Shown: positions 17,596 to 27,300 of the stretch, piece by piece | How the letters are laid out: the number at the start of each line of letters is the position of its first letter | How positions within the stretch are numbered: position 1 is the first letter of the stretch | Source: Leishmania donovani | Lineage: Eukaryota; Euglenozoa; Kinetoplastea; Trypanosomatida; Trypanosomatidae | Assembly (NCBI RefSeq): GCF_000227135.1 | Contig: NC_018234.1 | Span: 566,985-604,754, forward strand | Reading direction: 5' to 3' | Length of the DNA: 37,770 bases | The notes under the pieces: generated by a model | What the model saw: the letters and a program-made list of their open reading frames with translations, nothing else | What the model was told of the DNA's origin: nothing | The model's database searches: none | Translations under genes and position numbers: made by a program

Positions 17596-18126
17596 ATGCC
17601 CGCGCCTATCCGAGCCACCTTTGCCGCCGGCTGCTACTGGGGAACTGAGCACTTCTTCGTGCGGAATTTCAAGGATAGCATTGTGTCGCACCAGGTCGGC
17701 TTCATGGGCGGCGTGGAGGGGAAGGCAGTAACCTACTCTGAAGTCACGAAGGGCACCACGGGCCACGCAGAGGTCTTGGACTTAATGTACGACCCCGAGA
17801 AGGTGTCGTACAAGGATCTGCTCTCCTTCTTCTTCCGCATGCACAATTCCACGACGCTGAACCGGCAGGCGGGCGACATCGGTACCAACTACCGCAGTGC
17901 CATCTTCTACCACAACGAAGAGCAAAAGAAGGAGGCGGAGGCCTATATCGCCAAGCTGAACGGTGCCGACGAGAAGCTTCACTCCTCCTTTAGCAAAGCC
18001 TTTGGCGGAGCCCCCTGCATCACCAGCCTGGAGAAGGCTGGTACGTTTTACCCAGCGCATGAGGGACACCAGAACTACCTCGAGAAGCACCCGAATGGCT
18101 ACTGCTCGCACCGCTTGTACTTTTAG
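17596..18126 (+). CDS. MSRA: Peptide methionine sulfoxide reductase A
   Basis: 176 residues. Reduces the S-epimer of methionine sulfoxide in proteins and as the free amino acid, part of thiol-dependent repair of oxidative damage. The family active-site motif is GCYWGTEH with catalytic C13 and E18. Other family landmarks are YSEVTKGTTGHAEV, LNRQAGDIGTNYRSAIFY and EGHQNYLEKHP. C170 near the C-terminus (GYCSH) and C141 are candidate resolving cysteines. There is no obvious targeting peptide, so a cytosolic location is likely. The ATG at 17596 fits the normal MsrA N-terminus; the upstream open frame is leader sequence. SIDER2 copy E begins about 400 bases downstream, in the probable 3' UTR. Confidence 0.96.
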   Translation: MPAPIRATFAAGCYWGTEHFFVRNFKDSIVSHQVGFMGGVEGKAVTYSEVTKGTTGHAEVLDLMYDPEKVSYKDLLSFFFRMHNSTTLNRQAGDIGTNYRSAIFYHNEEQKKEAEAYIAKLNGADEKLHSSFSKAFGGAPCITSLEKAGTFYPAHEGHQNYLEKHPNGYCSHRLYF

Positions 18127-18530
18127 GCTCCCTCGGTTGTCTGCACATGCGCATGTGTGTGTTGCAAGCGGACCGCTGCAGTCACCTCCCTGTTCTCCGC
18201 AGAGGGCAGCGGCTGAGCACCGTCTGTCTAGTAACGGAGCGTGCCGCGGATACGGGAGACGCTTGTGCAGCATACTCCTATTACGACTCCTATTGCTCAT
18301 CACAACCATCACTGCCACGCTTGCTTCGCTAGTTTTCTGTTTTCTTCTTTCATATTGGCCGCTTTCTTCCCTCTCAGTGCAGCCCTCACTGTATTGCCAG
18401 CGCGTGTGCCAGACACGTCGGGGCATGGGGCACAGGGCGTTTCTCGTCTCTCTACGCGTCTGCCTCCGCCTTGCTTCATCTTGCCGTTTCTTTGGTTTCT
18501 AATGCAACGCTCCGCTGCTCGTTTGCCCGC
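18127..18530 (+). other. MsrA 3' region
   Basis: CT-rich spacer between MsrA and SIDER2 copy E. Nothing else is seen. Confidence 0.5.
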
Positions 18531-19147
18531 ATGATAAAAAGAGGGGGAGAGGGGATGCGCACCTCTGAGTATGACATCGCAGGGTCCAGCCCCCCATCGC
18601 CCTGTGTGGAGACGCCAAGCAGTCGCCCCCCTCCCCCTATTCCTGCCCATGCCGAGCCACTTGTGGGTGGTAGNNNNNNNNNNNNNNNNNNNNNNNNNNN
18701 NNNNNNNNNNNNNNNNNNNNNNNNNNNNNNNNNNNNNNNNNNNNNNNNNNNNNNNNNNNNNNNNNNNNNNNNNNNNNNNNNNNNNNNNNNNNNNNNNNNN
18801 NNNNNNNNNNNNNNNNNNNNNNNNNNNNNNNNNNNNNNNNNNNNNNNNNNNNNNNNNNNNNNNNNNNNNNNNNNNNNNNNNNNNNNNNNNNNNNNNNNNN
18901 NNNNNNNNNNNNNNNNNNNNNNNNNNNNNNNNNNNNNNNNNNNNNNNNNNNNNNNNNNCGCGAGGCGGGGGCTTGCGAGCAGGTAGCGTGTGAGGCCCAG
19001 GCCCTGCTCAGGTAACTGAGTCGGCGCGGTGCTGCAACTCGCGTGTGTGTGCGGCCGCTTCGCACGACGCGGATGGTGGGGGGCCCGTGACGGGCTCTTG
19101 TGGTGGAGCGGCGCTCCGCTCATGCTGTAGGGCAGCGCGTGGATGCG
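18531..19147 (+). mobile_element. SIDER2-like retroposon, copy E (long-head type, gapped)
   Basis: Starts with the same ATGATAAAAAGAG head as copy B and carries the left part of the Pr77-like signature (18642-18673) before a 285-N gap. It resumes in the body at 18959 and ends at GTGGATGCG. Aligned to copy B, the missing middle should be about 260 bases, close to the 285 N. Sense strand, in the MsrA to VPS13 interval. Confidence 0.72.
18674..18958. other. Assembly gap 4 (285 N)
   Basis: Sized gap inside copy E. The flanks correspond to 10363 and 10624 of copy B, so a single intact element is expected across it. Confidence 0.95.
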
Positions 19148-19902
19148 ATCAAACTGGTTTCGTTTCATTTCATGTGTACGTCATATATGCTCACTGTGAA
19201 TCCCCCTCCCCCCAGTGTGGCCTTCCACGCGCCTGCTCCCCGTTGAGCGAGAACTAACCACATATCAGCCCATAAACAAGTTGTTTCCTGTGATGCGTGC
19301 TGGTGGGCACTGCGGCGGGGCTTGACTTTCGTACGTTGCCCCCCTGCTACACTCATCAGCCGTCGCTGTGCAGGTGCAGGCGTGCCATCACTATCTTGTG
19401 TCTTGTCTTTTATTCCTCATTGAGTGGTAATCTATGGTGAACTGCAGCTGTCGACGCTTACCTTCCCTACCATCTCTCTCTCCCTTACGCCGTCGCACGC
19501 TCTCCTCTGATTGCATTTGAGCGCCTCGTGCATATGGGCTCACATGTGGGTGCGGTGATGGTAGAGACGGCGTCCGAAACCGGGGTAGGAATGTGGGTGG
19601 GTGGGAAGCTGAGGGGCCAGAGGCGTGCTCGCCCCCACAAGACGGGGTAATCCTGAAGTGGCAGGAGAGGCGGGCACCGCGTCACATAGCGTAACAGCAA
19701 GCCGCAGCTACGAGCTAAAGTGAGTGGCTCCTTCCCGTCAATCTGTGGAACACAGATACAGCGGCTACCGCGCACCTGGCCAGCGACTGCAGCAGGCCAG
19801 TGCAAAGCAGACAGGAATAGAGTGAACAGCGGGCTCAGCGAAGCAGAGTTCGCAGCCATGAGCATCCCGTACACCTCCTCGAGTGCGTAAGAGCGTGCGA
19901 GT

Positions 19903-20712
19903 ATGTCTGTACGTCGCACACTGTCTCCGTTGTGCTCGCCCTTGTCCCACATCCTGCTTGCTACCCCCCCCCCGAAGTTGGTTGCCCTCCTACTTTTCGT
20001 GTTATCTGTTGGCGGACTTCTGCACTCTTTCTGCACACACACATACCCCGGTGTGCTTATGTGTGTGTATGCAATCGTATACGTGGTGCACCTGATCAGT
20101 GCATTTTACAACTCCCTTGCGGCACTGAACGGCGTGTTGCGCTCAGGGCACCCTCCTGTTGCCTCGTTTTGCTCTTGTCGCCCATCTCGTCGCACTATAG
20201 AGACGGTCGTCGAGTCGACGCCGTGCAGGCTCAAGTACGCGGAAAAGAGGCGGAAGCGAACGTATCCGTACGCACAGACACACTCATCTGAAGCGAGAGA
20301 CGAGGAAGCAGTGAGTCTGCACTCAATCTGTTTTCTCTCTCTCCACACACACACACATGCACATGCACATGCACATAGTTTACTGGCGGTCACGCACATC
20401 TCGGATCTCATCGCAGCTTTTATTTTCGCAGTCCCGCTTGCACGTTGTGTGCATTCGCACGGGTCTGCCCTCCCCCTTCCGTGCTGGGAGCGGAGCGGTA
20501 TCGTCCAACCGGAAGATCGAGAAGAGAGCGGACCGTGTATCAACCGAAAGCGCTCCAACGCAACGCCATTCGCACGCGTGGACACCGTCGAGGTGGGCCG
20601 CCTTCTTGTGCGGTCGCGGGTCGGATCGCGGAGGCTGCTTAGACCGCTGCACAAGAAGCCCCGAGGCGGTGCAGAAAGAAGGACAAAACGAGTTCTAGGA
20701 GTGTCTTGCTAG
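19903..20712 (+). other. Doubtful ORF, 269 codons, two hydrophobic stretches
   Basis: Open from ATG 19903 to TAG 20710-20712. The translation has hydrophobic stretches near residues 27-42 and 50-68, then a basic region and a His/Thr/Ala stretch that comes from the CA repeat at 20345-20377. I do not recognise it. GC at third positions is clearly lower than in the neighbouring genes and no strong acceptor is visible, so it is more likely chance. It is recorded because it is the longest plus-strand open frame outside the accepted genes. Confidence 0.15.
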
Positions 20713-20944
20713 CTGCTCGTGTCGTTTCGGTGTGTGTTTCTGCTGAGTGGTCCAGTGGTTCTCTGCTTCGTGCTTGTTGTTTCCGCTGCGCCCTCGCTCA
20801 CACTCCAACTGTGGCCTGCGCGTGCGTCTGTGAGCTTGTCACGTCTCTCCCGTCTCTTGACGGTGCCTCTGTCTGTGCCGTTTCTGTGTCTTCCTTTCCT
20901 CTGGATCAACGTGAGATACCGAAACACACACCTGTCCATCGCGT

Positions 20945-20971
20945 ACACACACACACATATATATATATATA
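20945..20971. repeat. AC/AT microsatellite
   Basis: Perfect AC dinucleotides running into AT dinucleotides. Confidence 0.9.
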
Positions 20972-21286
20972 CATACATTTCGTTGCTCGCCTTGAATGCA
21001 CGCTGCTCGCTTGCCCTCTCCACCTCTCTTTATCCGTCTGCTTGCTGGCCTGGTTCTCTGTATTTGCCTGCGCGTCTTTCTCTCGGTGTCTGCCTTGGAT
21101 TTTCTTGGTGTTCCTGCTCCCTTCCTGAGCGCTCCATGGGGCGCAATATCATCATACTTCTCTGTGGGTTTTCTTCGCAAAGGCGGCGCATCAGTGCCAT
21201 TTGAGTCTTCCACCTTCGCTGATCTGTTATCCGCTGCCCTTTCTCCACGTCTCTACCCAGTACGCCGGCCGCCGTCGCCTTGCCGT

Positions 21287-21287
<1 letters not shown>

Positions 21288-21323
<36 letters not shown>
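21288..21323. repeat. (AC)18 microsatellite upstream of the VPS13 gene
   Basis: 36 bases of perfect AC, ending 67 bases before the ATG at 21391 and lying next to the predicted polypyrimidine tract. Confidence 0.95.
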
Positions 21324-21325
<2 letters not shown>

Positions 21326-21390
21326 GAGTGCAGACGCGAAGCACCTCTCTTATCATTCTCTATCGTCGCCCCACCGGGGGTGCAGACACG

Positions 21391-24300
21391 ATGCAGCAGA
21401 TGGTAGTCACGTATGTCCTTTCCGGACTGGCGAACATCGCCGATGTGAACCCGAGGGACGTTCACACCTCCTTGTTCAACGGTAATGTGCGGGTCAACAA
21501 CCTGTCACTGCGCCCAGAGACGATGAACAAAATCTTGCCGCTGCCTATCGAGGAAGGCACGGTGCCCGAGATGGAGCTGCAAGTTCCGAACCCCTCGACG
21601 GCAAACGCTATGGAGGTCAAGGTACACCGCGGACGACTGCTGCTGCCGCTAGATCTCTCCTCACCGCCTCTGGACCGCACACCGGAGCAGATTTTGCGCG
21701 GCGTCACGGACCACTCCATCCTTGGTTCTGCCGCTGCGGTGTCGGCGGATACCAGCTCGGAGCCGGTGTCACCCGCTAGTGAACCTGAGCCGGCGTCGTA
21801 CGACTACTCTTGTGCCAACTCCGATATGGACGAAGAGGACTTCGCGTCGTGTGCCAGCGATGGCGATCTTTCGGATTGCGACTCCACGTGCTGCGGCAGC
21901 GGCTTTGGCTCCCCGACGTCGGCTGACGAGACGCAGGCGGCCGAGGTTGCAAAACAGGACGCTGGCTGGCTTGACTACCTGCGCTCGCGCGCGGCGCGGT
22001 CGGTGGAGTGGATCTGGCGTCGGCAGCTGCGCATTACCTTCACCGACCTCACCCTGACTCTGCCGTGCGACGCACGCAAGAAAATACACTTTGAAATCAG
22101 CGTGGACTCGTTTGTCGTCACAATCGAGCCGGCGCAGACTAGCGGTCGTGAGCAGATGAAGATTGTGAGCATGGAGATCGGTGGCGTCAGCGTCTTTGCC
22201 AGTGCCGACGACGTCCGCAGCCGTGTCATCGTCGTGGAGGCGCTCTCTATCAAGATCACAACGGTGTACGAGACGGGCACGGAGCGGGTCCTGCGCAAGA
22301 ACGTGGCTCTCTCCTTCAACGGAACCAGCACTCTGACGGCTGACGAGGTAACCCTCCTTGCGCTGCTCAAGTGCCATCTGTCGCGGCAGATGCGCCTCAG
22401 CGTGCCAGCCTACTGTCTGCCATACTCGAGTCTTCGTGCCCGCGGCTCTCTTTGGCCGTATGTGAAGTGTTGCGTCGTGCAGGGACTGCGGGACTACCGA
22501 CAGCGCTACAACTTCAACGCCTCGCACTTGCGCTTCTATGCCCACGCTAGAGAGCGCTACATGCAGCTGCTGAACGAGTGCCACCGTAATCAGAGCGTCG
22601 AGGATCGGCGGCAGGCGCTCGCGGACGCCGAGCAGGACCTGCGGTATGAGGACGTCATCTTGTATTTTCGCCGGCTCGTGCAGGCCAAGTACGCCGCTAA
22701 CGCCGCCGCGCCGGTCGCGGAGGAGGTGCCGGAGTTGGAGTCTGCTGTTGTGTCCTCCACACACTTTGAGTGGAAGTTGGTGAAGGTCGTCTTGCCGGCA
22801 CGCAACACTGTATTCGCCCGGAACACGGCACTCGTTTTCCGAAACGGGGAGACGGTATTCACTATTGCCTCCGTCTCACTCGACGCCGATGGCGCGGTGC
22901 AAACCATGATTGCCTCCACGACGAGCACGGTGGCACCGTGGGAGCTGCGCAACTCGGCGTTGAATGAAGAGACAGCGCTCATATACTTGCACACGAAGGA
23001 GGACTACGTATCGAGCGAGACTAAGGTGATCCTGCAGCAGATCGCACTGAAAGGGAGCATGGAAGGCGTGCTGTGCTGTCTGATGCCCATCGCCGAGGCG
23101 CTGCAGCAAATCGGGGAGCAAGAGAAATGTGGTGCTACCACCCAGGTTGTGCTGCCGGGACCCTTAAGCATCCCTCCTGCAGCGCGTGTGGTGAGGCCGT
23201 CGACGACGATTGTAGCGGTGCACAGCGTGTCGGTGCAGCTGGACGACTTTTGTTTCCTCCTCGACCGCCTTTCCGCCACCAGCGCCAAGGCACCGGGAAC
23301 CCCCGGCAAGCTTGGCTGCACTCTGCGACAGAGCTACCTGCGCCACAAGACCACCTACGTCTTGGCCCCACTCGAGGTCCGCATGACCGCGCGTGGTGGC
23401 GTGGTGGTGTCGCGCGTTGCGCTCGAGGTGCCGCGCGAGACGTGGACGGTGTGGCGCCGCGATGCTGACAGCCTTCGCCTCCTGTTCCAGAAGCTGCCAC
23501 GACTCGCTAACGCCGGCGTCGCTCACGCAACTGCTGCTCCAGCGCCTTCTTCCCCCAACACAAACCTCGACGCCCTGAAAGCCATGACCAAGGTATTGCA
23601 GTGGCCGCCGGTCTCCAGCTGTCCGCCCTTTGAGGTAGAGGAGGTGGCCGTGAACTTCTCTCCACTCGACTGCACAATTGCGTTGCATCAAGTCGCTGCG
23701 CAGACAGTGTCGCCGTCTCCCAGCAGATCGTACGGCACGCACTTCACGCTTCGACACGCCTCCGTTGAGTGCCACTACACAGGGCGTTTGGGCCTCTACA
23801 TAGAACTAAAAGACGGCATGCGCGTTGGCATGAGCACAGAACCAGCGGCGGCTCTTGCGATGTCTATCCCTTCTATCCGCATCACAGGGCGCCGTGACAA
23901 GGAGGCGGCAGAGGTGTCACTGCTCGAGATTCGACGCTTCGAGGCCGTCGTACACAACACTGTGCAGTACGCGAGCATGTCTGGCGTGTCGCTGGCCGGC
24001 AGCGTCCAGCTAGCGGATGTAGACTTGATTTACAAGACCGACCCGAGCGTGGTGCCGCTGGCTGACCGACCGTGTCTCACCTCCTACGTGCAGGTGGCTG
24101 TCGAAGTGAATGCCATCGATTTGGGCCAGCTATGCGCCGTGCCATCGCATGCAGTGGCCTGTGTCTTAGGGGAGATCTACCGCTTCGCGTGCGCGGAAAT
24201 CGTCTCGGAGGAGTACTACCGCACCTTCTTCAGCTGCTTCAGCGACGTGGCACTGCAGGTGGTGATGCGCGAGTGTGTTGTGCGCTGTGGCGCTGCTGGG

Positions 24301-27300
24301 GGGCATCCGACGCCCGGCAGGGAGTTGTTGCTGTCCATGTCCAACACGGCCAGCGAGGGGCGCGTCGCGGCGCTCGATGTATACCAACCGCACCTCTTCG
24401 CCACACCAGACAGCTTTCCGATACTAATTCTGAATGATGTCGGGCGGCTTTCCATGGATGTTGACGTGTCGCAGCTGACGGTGCTCCTGTCAGCGCCTGT
24501 GGCGACGTCTCCCTCGAGCGTAGCGGTGATAGTGAGTGTGATGCACTGGCGGATGCCGCTGGAGAAGATGCCATTCTGGTGTGCAGAGGCGCAGGAGATT
24601 CCGTCGGTGCCGCAGCAGATCACCTTGGAGGCGGTGCGAGTAATTGCGCGTCTCGACCACACGGACGCCGACCTACAGCCGGCTCTGGAGGCTTCCCTGT
24701 CAGGACTTACGGCGGAGACTGTCAGCGGCACTGGCGCTGCCGCGGCGGACTTGCCCGGGCTCCCCATTTCGAGGGATCTCCAGCTGAGTCCGTCGGAGAG
24801 CGACCGCGGCAGCTGCGCTTCCTCGACCGAGGAGCAGTGGGAGACGACGCAAGTGTCACTGCGGCGGTGGAGTGTCGACGTGGACTTGTCGGCGCCGGTT
24901 TCTGACTTCGGCAAACTGCAGCACATGCTTAGTGCCGTCGCTTCAGCGCAGCAGTGCCTCGCCCGCCGCGTCGTCCTGCGTGAGAGCGTCGCAGCAACAA
25001 ACTTTGACTTGGACGACTGCGGCGACGTCTTCCTCGACGCGCCGACTCAGATTCTTGTGGTGGAGAGTTGTTTGTTTCGCGCATCGTCGAGCGACCGACA
25101 CGTCGTGGTTTGCCCAGGCACGTCAGCGGTGTTTCGGCGATGCGTGTTTCCCAACCGCGGCGGTGGCGACCTCATCCGGGTGTCGAGTCGATCGGCTCTC
25201 TTCCTGTGCGAGGACTGTTGCGTCGAGGGTGAGGCGGCACCAATGGCCATGGCCTCCGCCGCCCCCGCCACAGCTCCCACCGTGCCGTCGCCGAGGAGCA
25301 GCGCTGCGGACGCCGGCGTGAGGCCGCGGCGACGCACGCATGTGACGGTCGAGGAAGGCTGCGTCGCCATTGGGCTCGACGCCAGTTCACGGGTGGTGCT
25401 CACGCAGCGAGCGCTCGCCTTGACCCACAAGCAAAAGACTCGCCGCTCCTTCTTCAAGCTACGCAACGGCGAGGTTCGAATCGAGTACGCGGATGCAGAA
25501 CAGCGGGTGCCCGTCCTTACAAAAACGTCCCTGGAGGGCGATTTTGCCGTGTATCTGCCGAATCGCTCGTGCTCCGCGAGCTGTTCGGTTACTTGCGGCG
25601 AGGTGACCATCCCACTTCTGTTCTCCAAGATGCATGCTGCTCAGGAGCGTCTGGAGCTGCTGACCAGTTTCTCACGCGCGGAGGCGGCTGACGCATCCGG
25701 GCGGACAGCGGCTTCCGCAGACGACCTTTCGGCGGCGACCTACGTTGTCCCGCCGCCACCGTCGGCTTCTCCGGAGAAGCAGCAGCGCTTTCCGTACGAC
25801 TCGTGGAAGCTGCTGCTGTCTCTCTCCCTAATTCCGCTGACGGTGAGACTTCTTGGCGGCATGACGGTGGCGCGGGTCACGTTCTCGAACGCCTTTGTGT
25901 GGTCCAAGCGGGAGCCTTTCGCTGAGGCGCAGCTGGAGGCGCGCATCGCCGTACACGACATGGCACTGTGGGAGTGGCCTCAGCAGTCCTTTCAGTCCGT
26001 CGTGACCAGTCCTGTCTTCGTTGGTGTGCAGGGTCGTATGCCGACCCCTCTCAGCGCGAGCGTGACGGCGTCCGTCTCTCCCGTGCAAGCTGCCGTGTCG
26101 ACCGACCAGGTAAAGCTGATGCTCCACGCCCTGTCTAGCAACGCAGCGGCTGCAGTGTCTGCGCGTCCCGCAACGGCACCAGCACAGACGGAAAGCATCT
26201 CGCCACAGGGGCTTTGCTGGTACAACTACACCGGCGTCGCTCTGCAGGCGCGCGGCGGCCACGGCGCGATCGTCCGCGTTCCGGCGAGGCCGCGAGCAGC
26301 AGGAGACGCGCCGTCACAGGTCTCGGAGGCAACCAACGCGGTTTCACCGCTCATAGTCACGGAGATCGACGGGACGGCCGTAGACTACGTGGAGCGCGAC
26401 GTGGTCGAGAAAGAACGGAGTGGGACGGGCTCGGCGCCGGGGTACCTGACGCCGCTCTTTGTGTCGCGCAAGACGGTGGTGTTGGCAGACAAGCGGCGCT
26501 TCCACGTTACTTCCACGCTGAAGCGCGACTTGGTGCACGCCATCTCCGTGCGCACGCTGGTGCAGATCGAGAACGAGACACCGCTTCCTCTCGTGCTCAC
26601 AGCCGGCGGCCAAAGCGCGTGCATCGTGGAACCCTTCACGCTCTCATGTGTGCCAGAGGCGATGATGCACCGCACTGACATCAGTGTAGCGGTGACGCTG
26701 ACGAAGGCGGGTGCCGCTACGCTGAGGGAGCCGCTGTTGCCAAAGTCCATACCCGCCATGGATTTCTATCAGTGCTGTCATCAGCAGGGCCGTCCCCCTG
26801 CGGACATGGCGCGCGAGTTTGTCTCTCAACTGGACGGGTCTTCAACGTTCATGGTGACGATGTTCGAACTGCAAGGCCCTGTGCTGCTCTTGCGCTTCCG
26901 CGGTGCTAGGCCGCACGTCGTAAACGACACTGTGTACCCTCTGCGCGTCACCGCCGTCAACACCCTTGGTGAGATGCTGGCGAGCGAGTATGTTCTTGCA
27001 GGAGAGCGGGCATACTTCCTCAATCTGCCGCCGACCGGGGCGGTGCATGGCGATGTGCACCTTTGTGTGGACGACGACGAGTACGAGGCGCACGTTGAAG
27101 AGGCCCTGTTCGACCGCGAGACGGCCCGCATGAACAGCAGCGTGCTCATGACCCACCAGGCGCACCCACGCCGCTACTTCTTTCACTTCAGCTTGTCTGT
27201 GGAGAGCAGGGGGCCGGCCGGAGAGTACGGCGTTGCCGTCACGGCTGGCTGCCACTGCCTCGTGAAGAACTGCACCACGATGGACCTCTTCTTCTTCACC

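Larger units (their letters stand above)
19148..21390 (+). other. Long spacer before the VPS13 gene
   Basis: 2.2 kb. Contains an open frame at 19903-20712 (see its own entry), CA-rich repeats (20345-20377), a mixed AC/AT repeat (20945-20971) and an AC repeat (21288-21323). A pyrimidine-rich stretch (about 21343-21377) is followed by AG at 21384-21385, five bases before the VPS13 ATG. Confidence 0.5.

Noticed and set aside
20345..20377. CA/TGCA repeats read as a possible CRISPR-like array
   Set aside because: Simple dinucleotide and hexanucleotide microsatellite without spacers, in a eukaryotic genome.
21769..22764. 331-codon minus-strand frame within the VPS13 gene
   Set aside because: A shadow of the highly GC3-biased coding strand; no domain, and antisense to a clear gene.
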